Shown here: positions 8,363 through 17,888 of the stretch, piece after piece
Numbering within the stretch: the first letter of the stretch is position 1
How the letters are laid out: every line of letters starts with the position of its first letter
Assembly: GCF_003201815.1 (NCBI RefSeq)
Contig: NZ_QJKB01000005.1
Span: 248,001-312,000, forward strand
Direction of reading: 5' to 3'
Origin: Undibacterium pigrum
GTDB taxonomy: Bacteria; Pseudomonadota; Gammaproteobacteria; Burkholderiales; Burkholderiaceae_D
Length of the DNA: 64,000 nucleotides
Program-made: the position numbers and the translations under genes
The notes under the pieces: generated by a model
What the model was told of the DNA's origin: nothing
The model's database searches: none
Seen by the model: the letters and a program-made list of their open reading frames with translations, nothing else

Positions 8363-11041
8363 TTAGCGAACGTTGTCTCTTAGTAATTTTTCAAATTTAT
8401 CAACAGGCAATGGCTGGCTGAAATAAAAGCCCTGCATCTCCTGACAACCAGAGTCTGCCAGGAAGAACATCTGGTCGGCTTTTTCCACACCTTCTGCTGT
8501 GACACTCATGCCCAGGGCATTGGCCATGGCGATGATGGCGTGCGTCAGTACAACAGAATCCGGGTTGCCCGGTATTTCGCGTATGAAAGAGCGGTCTATC
8601 TTGAGATTGTCGATAGGAAAGCGTTGTAAATAAGATAAAGACGAGAAGCCTGTGCCGAAATCGTCAAGCGAAATGCTGACGCCGAGTTTCTTGATGGCAG
8701 CAAAAACCGGTAACAGCAAGTCTATGTCACCCATCAGCAAGCCTTCGGTAATCTCCAGCTGCAGGGCAGCGGCAGGCAAGCCTACTTCCTGCAAGACTTG
8801 CTCTATGTATTTTGGCAAGCCAGGGTCCTGGAATTGCTTGGGTGAGATATTCACGCTGATGACCATGTCGGGCGAATACTGTTCGCGCCATAACTGGGTT
8901 TGCAGGCATGCCTGGCGCAAGATCCAGCGGCCCAGCGGCAAAATCAGGCCTATCTCTTCCGAGATGGGGATGAATTCATTCGGCGGCACCAGGCCCACGT
9001 CCGGCATTTGCCAGCGTATCAGGGCTTCTGCACCAACGATCTGTGATGTGCTGAGGCTGATCTTGGGCTGGTAATACACCAGGAACTCATTGTCCGTCAG
9101 CGCACGGCGCAGATTGGTTTCCAGCGCATAACGGTGCTGGGCGCGGACATTGAGTTCTGTTGTGAAGAACTGGTAATTATTGCGGCCAGATTCTTTGGCA
9201 TGGTACATGGCAGAATCAGCACAACGCATGAGCGTGGGGCCATCTTCACCATCATGCGGGTAGACACTGATGCCTATCGACGTGCCCAGGTGATATTCGT
9301 TGCCATCGATGACGAAAGGATCTCGCATGCGCGCCAGTACGCGTTCAGCCAGGTCCTTGAGTTGTACGGCATCTTCAAAAGCTTCGGCGACGATGACGAA
9401 TTCATCGCCACCCAGGCGGGCCAGCATGTCGGTCGTACGTATGCAGGAACTCAGGCGCGAAGATACGTCGCGCAAGAGCGTATCGCCAGCCGCATGACCA
9501 GCGGTGTCATTGACGTTCTTGAACCTGTCCAGATCAAGGAAGAGCAGGGCCAGACGGTGCTGGGTGCGCTTGGCACCCGCCAGGGCCTTGGTCAGGCGCT
9601 GGTTGAGCTGATGGCGGTTCGGCAAGCCAGTCAGGGCATCGTAAGACGCCATGAAATGCAATTGCCTTTGCGTCTCGCGCACTTCTGTCGTATCAGTAAA
9701 TGAGATCAGCACTGCAGACACCGAGGCGCTGCTTTTCTTGTTGATGGGCAGTACATTCACCAGCAGCCAGACGATGGAACCATCGCGCAGTTCCACTCCC
9801 ATGGATAAATTCAAAATCGGCGTCTTGTTGCGGAACACGACCGAGGCAGGGTCATCACCCATGCGTATGGATTGTCCCTCGTCACCGAGTATGCTTTTGA
9901 AATAACGGTGCCGTCTGCCGACAGCACTGATATCGTCGATCTTGAGAATGCGTTGGGCGCTGGGATTGCAGGTCAGGATCTGGCCGCTGGGGCCTATCAC
10001 CATGATGCCTTCACTGAGATTGGTGACCACGGAGCGATAGCGTTCTTCGCTTTCCTCCAGGCTTTGTTCCATGTTCTTTTTGTCTATCGCCAGGCCGATA
10101 AGATCGCAGGCATCCATCATCATGGCCTGTTCATCTTCATTCGGGCTATGCACCATCTGGTGATACACGTCTACTGTCCCGAGCAGGGTGTTAAAGGCGG
10201 TAGTGATGGGCAATGACCAGCAAGAACGCAGGCCATAACGCAGGGCTGGCTCACGCAGGTTTTTCCACAGCGGGCTGACAGCGATGTCCTGGACGATGGT
10301 AGTGCGGTTGTAATAGATAGCTGCCGAGGCCGAGCCTGAACTGGTATCGACAGGCACGTTGCCGAGCAGGGCACAAAAGCCGTCTGGCAGCGAAGGCCCG
10401 GCACCAAAACTCAGTTGCTCGGTGCTGGCATCATACAAAGTGATAGCGCACAGCGCGCCATTGTCGAGCAGCCTTTCCATGCGGTCGCAAACGTCTTCCA
10501 GGATATCGGTCAGAGGCTTGTCGAGCGCGATCATCTCGAGAATTTCTTTCTCGTGATGCAGGGCTTCATGGACGCGGCTGGATTTGTAACGGACTTGATC
10601 GATGAGGGGCAGTGCGGTGACGGTAGCGCTGGAGCGTGAATTGCTGCGGGGAGAGATTTCTCTTGCAGTCAGCAAGATGGCAGTTTGTTCATTAAAACTG
10701 AATTGCCTGCCACGCACTTCTATATCCAGCAATTGACCATCCAGCCGTATGCACTGACAGGTATGTTTGCTTTGTGCCCCATCCTGCCGCAATTTTTGCA
10801 ATATGGTTTTGGCACCTTCATGATGCCGTCCATGCAAAAAGGCTTCGGGTTGCAAGCCTATCAATTGCTGGGCATCGCCAGCGTGCATGAGTTCTACACC
10901 CGCCGGATTGGCATACACCAGATTGTCGTCTATCAAGACATACATCGCGTCCGGATTATGCTCCAGCAAGGCCATATGCCAGTCTGGACTGGCGACAGGC
11001 TCGCGTGTGCTAGTGCTTGAAAACGGGACCGGAATTATCAC
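8363..11041 (-). CDS. PAS-GAF-PAS-GGDEF-EAL cyclic-di-GMP signalling protein, 892 aa
   Basis: Domain order: PAS (about 20-130), GAF (about 160-325), PAS (about 330-450), GGDEF (about 455-620), EAL (about 635-885). The GGDEF signature is intact at residues 544-548. The EAL signature (EALIRW, from residue 672) and the DDFGTGFSS and KIDRSFI metal-binding motifs of active phosphodiesterases are present, so both cyclase and phosphodiesterase activity are possible. There is no transmembrane segment, so it should be a cytoplasmic sensor. The start at 11041 gives MIIPVPFSS, followed by the first PAS. It is on the same strand as ptsN, 103 bp upstream of it, and may or may not be co-transcribed. Confidence 0.88.
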   Translation of the reverse strand: MIIPVPFSSTSTREPVASPDWHMALLEHNPDAMYVLIDDNLVYANPAGVELMHAGDAQQLIGLQPEAFLHGRHHEGAKTILQKLRQDGAQSKHTCQCIRLDGQLLDIEVRGRQFSFNEQTAILLTAREISPRSNSRSSATVTALPLIDQVRYKSSRVHEALHHEKEILEMIALDKPLTDILEDVCDRMERLLDNGALCAITLYDASTEQLSFGAGPSLPDGFCALLGNVPVDTSSGSASAAIYYNRTTIVQDIAVSPLWKNLREPALRYGLRSCWSLPITTAFNTLLGTVDVYHQMVHSPNEDEQAMMMDACDLIGLAIDKKNMEQSLEESEERYRSVVTNLSEGIMVIGPSGQILTCNPSAQRILKIDDISAVGRRHRYFKSILGDEGQSIRMGDDPASVVFRNKTPILNLSMGVELRDGSIVWLLVNVLPINKKSSASVSAVLISFTDTTEVRETQRQLHFMASYDALTGLPNRHQLNQRLTKALAGAKRTQHRLALLFLDLDRFKNVNDTAGHAAGDTLLRDVSSRLSSCIRTTDMLARLGGDEFVIVAEAFEDAVQLKDLAERVLARMRDPFVIDGNEYHLGTSIGISVYPHDGEDGPTLMRCADSAMYHAKESGRNNYQFFTTELNVRAQHRYALETNLRRALTDNEFLVYYQPKISLSTSQIVGAEALIRWQMPDVGLVPPNEFIPISEEIGLILPLGRWILRQACLQTQLWREQYSPDMVISVNISPKQFQDPGLPKYIEQVLQEVGLPAAALQLEITEGLLMGDIDLLLPVFAAIKKLGVSISLDDFGTGFSSLSYLQRFPIDNLKIDRSFIREIPGNPDSVVLTHAIIAMANALGMSVTAEGVEKADQMFFLADSGCQEMQGFYFSQPLPVDKFEKLLRDNVR

Positions 11042-11233
11042 GACAACAATCTATAAAACGAATAAGTCTGCTTACTTTACATCAAGCAAGTTCTAAGAAC
11101 AATGATGGTAATTAGCTAGCATATGAAAAACATATGAATGCAGAGCAGGGGAAATTTGCCTCAATTCCATGCGCTGACAGGGGCAGATGAGGGACGCAGA
11201 CAAGTGTCAGCAACCACCCATTTGCCGCAGTTT

Positions 11234-11851
11234 TTATTTCAGCTCAAAGCGCACGAACATGAACAGTACATCGCCATTACCCTTGTTCTTGGAAAGGCGC
11301 GGTACATAGGTCGCCATCAGTTTGGTGCTGCGTGTGCCTATGGATGCCACCGGCAAAATCACAGGGAAGGGGATGCCACCAAAATAATCAGTACGGCTGA
11401 TCAATACGCCAGTCGCGCCACCGCCAACTTCGACCTTGTCACCCAGAGTCTTTGTCCACTGATATGCATAGCCAGCCATGGGTTGCGGGCGGAAGTGCGA
11501 ATCAGAGATCACCATGGTGTACAGCATTTCTTCATTGTCTTCCTTGGTACGGATGGCTTTGCTGAAACCCAGGCCCCAGGTATGTTCATTCAGCTCGGCA
11601 ATTCTTTCCTTGGTGTAAGTACCGCGGCCATGATGGGTATGACCAGCAACCATCAGCGACAGATCACCTTCATCAAGGATTTTATTGACCTTGGCTTTGG
11701 CACTGTCCCACCAGCCCATGTCTTCCTGGGTGGCTGGTGCTGGCGGCGTGCTATTTGTGGAGGTTGTCTGGGCCTGACTTGTTGATATGCATAACAGCAG
11801 GCTGGATGCGCACAAGGCAGCGCGCAGGGAAAAATGTGTAAACTTCGACAT
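11234..11851 (-). CDS. pagP: Lipid A palmitoyltransferase PagP, 205 aa
   Basis: A signal peptide (about residues 1-28, ending SQAQ) precedes an eight-stranded outer-membrane barrel related to E. coli PagP. It aligns through YTKERIAELNEHTWGLGFS, the catalytic Asp-Ser pair in VISDSHF (D117, S118), GGIPFPVILPVASIG and a final FVRFELK beta-signal ending in the usual aromatic pattern. A His of the HTHHGRG segment (H74 by alignment) fits the catalytic His. PagP moves palmitate from phospholipid to lipid A and gives resistance to cationic peptides. The chosen ATG is at 11851; a longer frame starts with TTG at 11875. It lies 54 bp downstream of queF on the same strand. Confidence 0.85.
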   Translation of the reverse strand: MSKFTHFSLRAALCASSLLLCISTSQAQTTSTNSTPPAPATQEDMGWWDSAKAKVNKILDEGDLSLMVAGHTHHGRGTYTKERIAELNEHTWGLGFSKAIRTKEDNEEMLYTMVISDSHFRPQPMAGYAYQWTKTLGDKVEVGGGATGVLISRTDYFGGIPFPVILPVASIGTRSTKLMATYVPRLSKNKGNGDVLFMFVRFELK

Positions 11852-11905
11852 AATATTGGTTACAAATGGATACAAAAAATAGGAATAAGAAGGATGCTGC
11901 CCGGC

Positions 11906-12751
11906 TTACTGGCGCGCATTCCGGCGGTTGTCCGGGCCCTGGCCCGTACTGAAATTGCTGCGCCATGGATTGATGTCCAGCCCGCCGCGACGGGTATACC
12001 GTGCATAGACTGACAACTTCTGCGGTTTGCAGTGGCGCATGATATCGACAAAGATGCGTTCCACACATTGCTCGTGGAATTCATTGTGGTCGCGGAAGCC
12101 TATCAAATACTGCAACAGGCCTTCCTGGTTGATTTGCGGGCCTACGTAATGGATTTGCACACTACCCCAGTCTGGCTGGCCAGTGACCAGGCAATTGGAC
12201 TTCAGCAAATGCGAGATCAGGGTTTCTTCTACTGCTGGCTCATCAACATTGGCGGTCAGCAGTGTTGGATTGGGGGTATAGCTATCGACTTCAACATCGA
12301 GCCTGTCGAGCAACTGGCCTTGCAGTTCATGCATGGCGAGTTTGTCGAACTGGTCTGGCGTGGTCAGCTTGACCTGCACTGCCGCACCAAAACCGGCAGA
12401 CAAATCTGCCTGCAACAGGCTGACGAGAGCATCAGTGCCTGCCAGGCGGGTCTGGTTAAAAGAATTCAGGTAAAGCTTGAATGATTTGGATTCTATGATG
12501 TTCGGCGAGTCTGCTGGCACGGTAATGGCAGCGATTGCAACTTGCGGTTTGCCGCGCATGTTGAGCCAGGAGATTTCATAGGCATTCCAGATATCCACAC
12601 CAAAGAAAGGCAGGCTGCTGCCCAGGCCTATCTCTTCCCTTTTTCCGGAACGGGAGATAGGGAACAGCAGGCTGGCATCATATTCGGACTTATAAGTCGC
12701 GGGCTTGCCCAGTAAAGAATGCTCAGGCGTATTTGGTGCGGAATCTGTCAT
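11906..12751 (-). CDS. queF: NADPH-dependent 7-cyano-7-deazaguanine reductase, long form, 281 aa
   Basis: Two-domain (long) QueF. The NADPH-binding QueF motif [12 protein letters not shown] starts at residue 87. The catalytic Cys is C187 in [12 protein letters not shown], with D194. The second-domain [10 protein letters not shown] gives H226/E227. It reduces preQ0 to preQ1 in queuosine tRNA modification. The start lies 29 bp after ilvA, suggesting one transcript ilvA-queF(-pagP). I see no preQ1 riboswitch in the 29-bp gap. Confidence 0.95.
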   Translation of the reverse strand: MTDSAPNTPEHSLLGKPATYKSEYDASLLFPISRSGKREEIGLGSSLPFFGVDIWNAYEISWLNMRGKPQVAIAAITVPADSPNIIESKSFKLYLNSFNQTRLAGTDALVSLLQADLSAGFGAAVQVKLTTPDQFDKLAMHELQGQLLDRLDVEVDSYTPNPTLLTANVDEPAVEETLISHLLKSNCLVTGQPDWGSVQIHYVGPQINQEGLLQYLIGFRDHNEFHEQCVERIFVDIMRHCKPQKLSVYARYTRRGGLDINPWRSNFSTGQGPDNRRNARQ

Positions 12752-12780
12752 GTTGTCTGTATTAACTTGGGTAGGCTGTA

Positions 12781-14316
12781 TCAGCCCAAAAATAATTGAT
12801 AAACGGGATTCTTGCTTTCATCCCAGTAACGGTAGCCCAGGGTTGCCAAAAATTCGCGGAAAGCCTTCATTTCTTTCTTTGGAACCTGCAAACCCACTAA
12901 AGTTCTGCCGTAATCGGCACCATGGTTACGGTAGTGGAACAGGCTGATGTTCCAGTTCGGTGCCATGCTGTTCAGGAAACGGCCCAAAGCACCCGGGCGC
13001 TCAGGGAATTCAAAGCGGTACAGCAATTCATCCTTGGCCAGACTGCTCTTGCCGCCGACCAGATGGCGGATATGCAGTTTCGCCAGCTCATCGTGCGTCA
13101 GGTCCAGCGTGGCAAAACCATGCTTTTCAAAATTCTTGGCAATTTTGCCAGATTCCAGCTTGTCGTGTACTTGTATGCCCACAAAAATATGCGCGGCTTT
13201 TTCATCACTGATGCGGTAATTGAATTCTGTGACATTGCGCGCGCCTATCAGTTCACAGAAACGGCGGAAGCTGCCGCGCTCTTCCGGTATGGTTACGGCA
13301 AACACCGCTTCACGCGCTTCACCGACTTCGGCACGCTCAGCGACAAAGCGCAGGCGATCAAAATTCATGTTGGCACCACAGGCGATGGTGACCAGGGCTT
13401 CATTCTTCAATGGCTTCTTGTCAGACTTGGCGCGTTCTATATAGGCTTTGCAACCTGCTACTGCCAATGCACCGGCTGGTTCCAGAATGCTGCGGGTGTC
13501 CTGGAACACATCCTTGATGGCGGCGCAGACAGCGTCGGTATCAACCGTAATCACTTCATCGACATATAACTTGGCGAGGCGGAAAGTTTCTTCGCCCACC
13601 AGCTTGACGGCAGTACCGTCAGAGAACAGGCCTACATCATTCAAAGTCACGCGCTTACCCGCTTTCAGGCTGCGTGCCATGGCGTCAGAGTCGGTCGTTT
13701 GTACACCAATGATCTTGATATCCGGGCGAACCGCCTTGACGTAAGCTGCCACGCCAGAGATCAGGCCACCACCACCGATGGCAACAAAGATAGCGTGTAT
13801 AGGTTCAGAATGCTGGCGCAAAATCTCCATGCCCACTGTGCCCTGGCCGGCGATAACGTCCGGGTCATCGAAGGGATGGACAAAGGTCAGCTTGCGTTTC
13901 TTTTCCAGTTCCAGCGCATGGCCATAGGCATCGGTATAGGAATCACCAAACAGGATGATTTCAACCAGATCACCACCATGGGCGCGCACTGCATCGATTT
14001 TGACGGGCGGCGTGGTGGTCGGCATGACAATAACGGCCTTGCAACCCTTTTTGCGGGCACTCAGGGCCACACCCTGGGCATGGTTGCCTGCAGATGCACA
14101 GATGACGCCGCGCTTGAGTTGCGCCGCTGTGAGATGGGCAATCTTGTTATAAGCACCGCGCAGCTTGAAGCTGAACACGCTTTGCATGTCTTCGCGTTTG
14201 AAATAAATTCGGTTATCCATGCGAGCCGACAGGCTGGTGGCGTATTCCAGCGGGGTTTCAAATGCGACGTCATAGACGCGCGCTGTCAGGATCTTTTTCA
14301 GATAATCGGTGCTCAT
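12781..14316 (-). CDS. ilvA: Threonine ammonia-lyase, biosynthetic (long form), 511 aa
   Basis: PLP-dependent catalytic domain with the Schiff-base Lys at K51 ([10 protein letters not shown]), the phosphate-binding glycine loop [10 protein letters not shown] (about residues 186-195) and SAGNHAQG. Two C-terminal ACT-like regulatory domains follow (about 335-420 and 430-510), giving the length typical of the isoleucine-sensitive biosynthetic enzyme. It deaminates threonine to 2-oxobutanoate, the first step of isoleucine synthesis, in the cytoplasm. It is first of the ilvA-queF pair and is divergent from the YqaA gene at 14463. Confidence 0.95.
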   Translation of the reverse strand: MSTDYLKKILTARVYDVAFETPLEYATSLSARMDNRIYFKREDMQSVFSFKLRGAYNKIAHLTAAQLKRGVICASAGNHAQGVALSARKKGCKAVIVMPTTTPPVKIDAVRAHGGDLVEIILFGDSYTDAYGHALELEKKRKLTFVHPFDDPDVIAGQGTVGMEILRQHSEPIHAIFVAIGGGGLISGVAAYVKAVRPDIKIIGVQTTDSDAMARSLKAGKRVTLNDVGLFSDGTAVKLVGEETFRLAKLYVDEVITVDTDAVCAAIKDVFQDTRSILEPAGALAVAGCKAYIERAKSDKKPLKNEALVTIACGANMNFDRLRFVAERAEVGEAREAVFAVTIPEERGSFRRFCELIGARNVTEFNYRISDEKAAHIFVGIQVHDKLESGKIAKNFEKHGFATLDLTHDELAKLHIRHLVGGKSSLAKDELLYRFEFPERPGALGRFLNSMAPNWNISLFHYRNHGADYGRTLVGLQVPKKEMKAFREFLATLGYRYWDESKNPVYQLFLG

Positions 14317-14462
14317 GGATGTCTTATTGTTAGTTAAAAATGGCTGATCTAGTCGTGATTTACTGGTGATCTAGAGCTAATTTAGCCCTAAGTCGCAGCA
14401 TACTGATTTGAAATTGCAGGCGCCATTATAATGTATGCTTTTTACAGCCATATCAAACCACG

Positions 14463-14954
14463 ATGATAGAAGCCGCAGTCCATTGGTTATTAAGCATGCT
14501 GGCCCTGCCTGAAATTGGTCTCAGTTCAGTCTTTATCATCAGTTTTATCTCCGCCACCTTGTTGCCCATGGGGTCTGAGCCTGCAGTTTTTGCCGTCATC
14601 AAAAGTAATCCCGCGATTTTCTGGCAAGTCATCATCGTCGCCACCATAGGCAATACCCTGGGTGGCATGGTTGACTATGGCATAGGCTATGCCGCCAAAC
14701 AAGCCTTTGACCGCGAGCGTGAAAGCTACTGGTATCGCTGGCTACAGCATTTTGGTGCCAAAACCATGCTGCTGGCCTGGCTGCCCGGCATCGGCGACCC
14801 TATCTGCACCCTGGCAGGCTGGCTGCGTCTGCCTTTCTGGCCCAGCGTGTTTTACATGGCCGTGGGCAAATTTGCACGTTACATCGTCATTACCTGGTTA
14901 TTGCTCAAAGTGCCAGAGAGGGTCTGGACAAAGATCGCCAACTTTATATTCTGA
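14463..14954 (+). CDS. YqaA-type (DedA/SNARE-associated) inner-membrane protein, 163 aa
   Basis: Short hydrophobic protein with about four membrane segments. The sequence ATLLPMGSEPAVFAVI followed by ATIGNTLGGMVDYGIGY is the conserved core of the YqaA/DedA-like family, whose GxxE and glycine-rich loops resemble re-entrant hairpins of lipid scramblase/transporter proteins. Exact substrate unknown. A TATAAT -10-like box occurs 31 bp upstream (14427-14432) but no good -35 box. The stop is 12 bp before the metallophosphoesterase start, so the two are probably co-transcribed. Confidence 0.85.
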   Translation: MIEAAVHWLLSMLALPEIGLSSVFIISFISATLLPMGSEPAVFAVIKSNPAIFWQVIIVATIGNTLGGMVDYGIGYAAKQAFDRERESYWYRWLQHFGAKTMLLAWLPGIGDPICTLAGWLRLPFWPSVFYMAVGKFARYIVITWLLLKVPERVWTKIANFIF

Positions 14955-14966
14955 GCAGGTTCTGAC

Positions 14967-15839
14967 ATGGGCCGGGGTAAATATTATGGCAAGTGGCGAC
15001 GCGCGGGCGAAGAGCTGGAAGCGGCTTTCTACCAGCAAGGCTGGGCAGCACGCATCGCCTATGCATTGAAGCTGCAAGGTGGCTTGTATATAGACAGGCG
15101 GGATTTTTACCTGCCTCTGCCGGTTACTAAAGGCGTTCACTGCAAACTGGCCTTCATCTCAGACTTGCATGCTGGCCCCTTGACGGATGTGCGCCTGCTG
15201 CAACAGGCATTTGCCGCCATCGCTGCCTTCGAGCCAGATGTCATCCTGTTTGGTGGTGACTATGTGTCCCTGCATGCCAGGCATATGCAAGACCTGGTCA
15301 AACCGCTGGGTTTGCTTAATCCGGCGACGCCCAAGTTTGCCGTCGTGGGCAATCATGACCTGTGGCTGGATGATGAGCATATAGCCAGGTGCCTGCAAGA
15401 TGCGGGCGTACAAGTGCTGGTGAATCAAAACGCTCGCCTGCCTGCACCATTCGACGCGATTTCCATCTGCGGCATGGACGAACCCGGCGTAGGCATGCCC
15501 GACGCAGATCAGACTTTTGCCGGTGCAGGCGAGTTGCGCCTGCTGCTCATGCATTCGCCGCTGGGCCTGAAACATGTCGCTGGGCATGATTTCCAGATCG
15601 CCTTTTGCGGTCATACCCACGGCGGGCAAATTGCCACGCCGGGCGGCATGCCCCTGGTCTTGCCACCCGGTTCGGGTGAGCGCCGTTATGCCCGCGGCTT
15701 GTTTGCCTTGCCAGACGGGCGTCAACTGCTGACCAGCCGCGGCATAGGCATGAGTGATTTGCCAATACGCCTGTTTGCCCCGTCTGAAGTGCATTTATGC
15801 CATTTGCATTCTGTCCTTGATGTAGTAGAACATGAATAA
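14967..15839 (+). CDS. Calcineurin-like metallophosphoesterase, 290 aa
   Basis: All metal-binding motifs of the family are present: SDLH (D66, H68), GGD (D98), GNHD (N129, H130, D131) and GHTHGG (H216, H218). The order and the terminal GERRYARGLF segment match the YkuE/YaeI-type phosphoesterases, which act on membrane phospholipid-like substrates. There is no clear signal peptide; the first 50 residues are basic and amphipathic and could associate with the membrane. It is second in the pair with the YqaA-type gene, 12 bp downstream. Confidence 0.88.
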   Translation: MGRGKYYGKWRRAGEELEAAFYQQGWAARIAYALKLQGGLYIDRRDFYLPLPVTKGVHCKLAFISDLHAGPLTDVRLLQQAFAAIAAFEPDVILFGGDYVSLHARHMQDLVKPLGLLNPATPKFAVVGNHDLWLDDEHIARCLQDAGVQVLVNQNARLPAPFDAISICGMDEPGVGMPDADQTFAGAGELRLLLMHSPLGLKHVAGHDFQIAFCGHTHGGQIATPGGMPLVLPPGSGERRYARGLFALPDGRQLLTSRGIGMSDLPIRLFAPSEVHLCHLHSVLDVVEHE

Positions 15840-16046
15840 CCCTAAATTTTTATGCTGTAAGCGGATATAAGGCAATGTTTGACTATAATGCTTGCTCTAA
15901 AGCACGATTAGCTTGATTAGCAAGAACAGCAGGGCTGGCACTAATAAAGCTTGTGTTTACGGCAATTACAATAGTTTTTATCTGAATTTATCTGAATATT
16001 TTCGCCCTAGCATGCGGCTCAGGCATGCGCATTACAAGGAAAACAA

Positions 16047-17348
16047 ATGCAAGATAGCAAATCAACAAATCAACAACCACGTCGTGGATTTTTGCAAGGC
16101 CTGGTGGCCACTGCAGCAGGCGTCACTCTGGCAGCGCCAGCAATGGCAAAACCGGCAGCCAGCCCAGCGACAGTGCATCTGGATGCGGCCAAATGGTCGC
16201 CACGCAACCGTGAACTGGTTGCCGCCATGATCGCCCGCAATGGTAGCGCCAGCAAAAACTATTCTGCCAAGCGCAAGCCTTACGCCGTGTTTGACTGGGA
16301 TAACACCAGTATCATGAATGATTGCGAAGAAGCTTTGTTGATCTATCAAATCAATCATCTGGCATTCAAGCTGACCCCGGCAGAATTCTCCGCCACTATC
16401 CGTCAAAACGTACCGGTTGGTAACTTCACTGCTGACTACAAAAATGCAGCAGGCAAGGTACTGGACCTGGAAAGCATTTGTACTGACCTCGACAGCGACT
16501 ATGCCTACCTGCACGCCAACTACAAAGGTCTGGCCGGTAGCCGCAGCCTGGAAGAAATCATGGAAACACCACAGTTCCAGGATTTCCGCGCCAAGCTTTA
16601 CTTCCTGTACGAAGCCGTCAATGACACGCATGGCGTGAATGTCGGTTACCCATGGGTTATCTACTTCTTCGCCAACATGACCGTTGCCGAAGTCAGCGCA
16701 CTGGCAGAAGCTTCGAATGATGCCAACCTGGGCATGGGCCTGAGCAAGATCAAATTCACCAGCCCGGCATCCCTGCCTGGCGTAGCTGGCGTCATCACGA
16801 CTTCCCACTTCCAGGGCATACGCCTGTGTACAGAAGTGGCAACACTGATGGACACGTTCCGCCAAAACGGTTTCGACGTCTACGTCAGCACCGCTTCGCT
16901 GGAAGATGTAGTTGCCGTATTCGCGACCAATCCTAAATACGGTTACCACGTCAAACGTGAAAACGTCCTGGGCCTGCGCCTGGAACAAAACGGCGATGTT
17001 TACAAAAACGCCTACCGCAAAGACTGGCCTTTGAACTGGGGCCCAGGCAAGACTGTCGTCATCAAACGCGAGCTGGTTGCCAAAAAAGGCTACGGTCCTA
17101 TATTTGTTGCTGGTGACAGCGATGGTGACTACGACATGCTGCGCGACTTCAAAGAAACAGAAATCGGCCTGGTCGTGAACCGCCTCAAAAAAGGCAAGAT
17201 CGGTGAATTGTCCAAAGCTGCTGCTGACGCCGCCAAAGAAGCCAACCCACGCTTCCTGCTGCAAGGCCGTCAGGAATCCACAGGTAACTGGTTGCCAGTG
17301 GAAACAACACTGAAACTGGGCAAGACTGCGCCTGCTTTGCTGGGTTGA
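16047..17348 (+). CDS. Tat-exported HAD-superfamily phosphatase, 433 aa
   Basis: The N-terminus carries a twin-arginine signal (PRRGFLQGLV, residues 11-20) and a hydrophobic h-region ending in APAMA, so it is likely a folded periplasmic protein. HAD motif I is VFDWDNTS with D83 and D85, and motif IV is GDSDGDYDM (about 356-364). A large cap (about 90-260) lies between. Acid-phosphatase or phosphorylcholine-phosphatase-like activity is plausible; the substrate is unknown. A ribosome binding site (AAGGA) precedes ATG 16047. A strong terminator follows, and no neighbour shares the transcript. Confidence 0.8.
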   Translation: MQDSKSTNQQPRRGFLQGLVATAAGVTLAAPAMAKPAASPATVHLDAAKWSPRNRELVAAMIARNGSASKNYSAKRKPYAVFDWDNTSIMNDCEEALLIYQINHLAFKLTPAEFSATIRQNVPVGNFTADYKNAAGKVLDLESICTDLDSDYAYLHANYKGLAGSRSLEEIMETPQFQDFRAKLYFLYEAVNDTHGVNVGYPWVIYFFANMTVAEVSALAEASNDANLGMGLSKIKFTSPASLPGVAGVITTSHFQGIRLCTEVATLMDTFRQNGFDVYVSTASLEDVVAVFATNPKYGYHVKRENVLGLRLEQNGDVYKNAYRKDWPLNWGPGKTVVIKRELVAKKGYGPIFVAGDSDGDYDMLRDFKETEIGLVVNRLKKGKIGELSKAAADAAKEANPRFLLQGRQESTGNWLPVETTLKLGKTAPALLG

Positions 17349-17365
17349 TTTTTTCTACATGAAGA

Positions 17366-17393
17366 ACGGGCGGCTGAGGCTGCCCGTTTTTTT
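17366..17393 (+). terminator. Rho-independent terminator of the HAD gene
   Basis: ACGGGCGGC (17366-17374) pairs with GCTGCCCGT (17379-17387, one G-U pair) around TGAG, followed by seven T in 17387-17393. It begins 17 bp after the stop codon. Confidence 0.85.
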
Positions 17394-17474
17394 AAGCGAA
17401 AAATTGCAATAAAGTTAATTGCTGTATTAAGGAATTTTTGGTATTAAGATTGTTAGCATCTGAATTCATTACTT

Positions 17475-17540
17475 ATGCCTGCAAAGTATGAAGAGCGCGA
17501 TACAGGCAAAAGAACTGCTACAGGTAAAAGAGACAAATGA
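17475..17540 (+). CDS. Possible 21-codon leader ORF overlapping the HTH gene
   Basis: An ATG at 17475 opens a 21-residue, Lys/Arg/Thr-rich frame (MPAKYEERDTGKRTATGKRDK split over 63 bases). It ends in TGA at 17538-17540, overlapping the ATG of the HTH gene in an ATGA arrangement. Such overlap is typical of translational coupling, and type II toxins usually sit exactly there. The frame is much too short to be a toxin and has no good ribosome binding site, so it may be a toxin-gene remnant, a coupling leader, or chance. Confidence 0.3.
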   Translation: MPAKYEERDTGKRTATGKRDK

Positions 17541-17848
17541 GCAAACATGACAAATTACTCGATGTGCTGCACGGTACAGCGCAAGGCTTGCATTCTGCCG
17601 GGGTAATGGATGCCACTACCATGCGCGAGTTTGATGCTCCATGCCTGCCACCAGTGCAAGACTATACGGCTGAGCAGATCAAGCACCTGCGGTTGCGCGT
17701 CAAGGCGAGTCAGGCTGTGTTTGCGGCTTACCTCAACACCAGTCCTTCAACAGTGCAAAAATGGGAGCAGGGGCAAAAACATCCCAACGGCCCTTCGCTA
17801 AAACTATTGAATCTGGTGGATCGCAAGGGTTTGGAAGTGCTGGCTTGA
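17537..17848 (+). CDS. HigA/XRE-type helix-turn-helix regulator, 103 aa
   Basis: The C-terminal 55 residues form an XRE-type HTH (IKHLRLRVKASQAVFAAYL, then NTSPSTVQKWEQGQKHPNGPSLKLL). This matches antitoxin/autoregulators of the HigA/NadS type, which bind their own promoter. The N-terminal about 45 residues include the MREFDAPCLPPVQDY segment common in these antitoxins. No partner toxin is in the window: upstream is only the 21-codon frame at 17475 and downstream an unrelated unknown gene. The ATG is preceded by AAAAGAGAC. Confidence 0.75.
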   Translation: MSKHDKLLDVLHGTAQGLHSAGVMDATTMREFDAPCLPPVQDYTAEQIKHLRLRVKASQAVFAAYLNTSPSTVQKWEQGQKHPNGPSLKLLNLVDRKGLEVLA

Positions 17849-17888
17849 ATTTCGATAAGCCTTTCTTTAAAGGGCGTCAGTTTGATGA

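Noticed and set aside
16062..17264. 400-codon open frame on the minus strand
   Set aside because: It lies entirely opposite the Tat-HAD phosphatase, lacks any motif, and has the composition of an antisense shadow.
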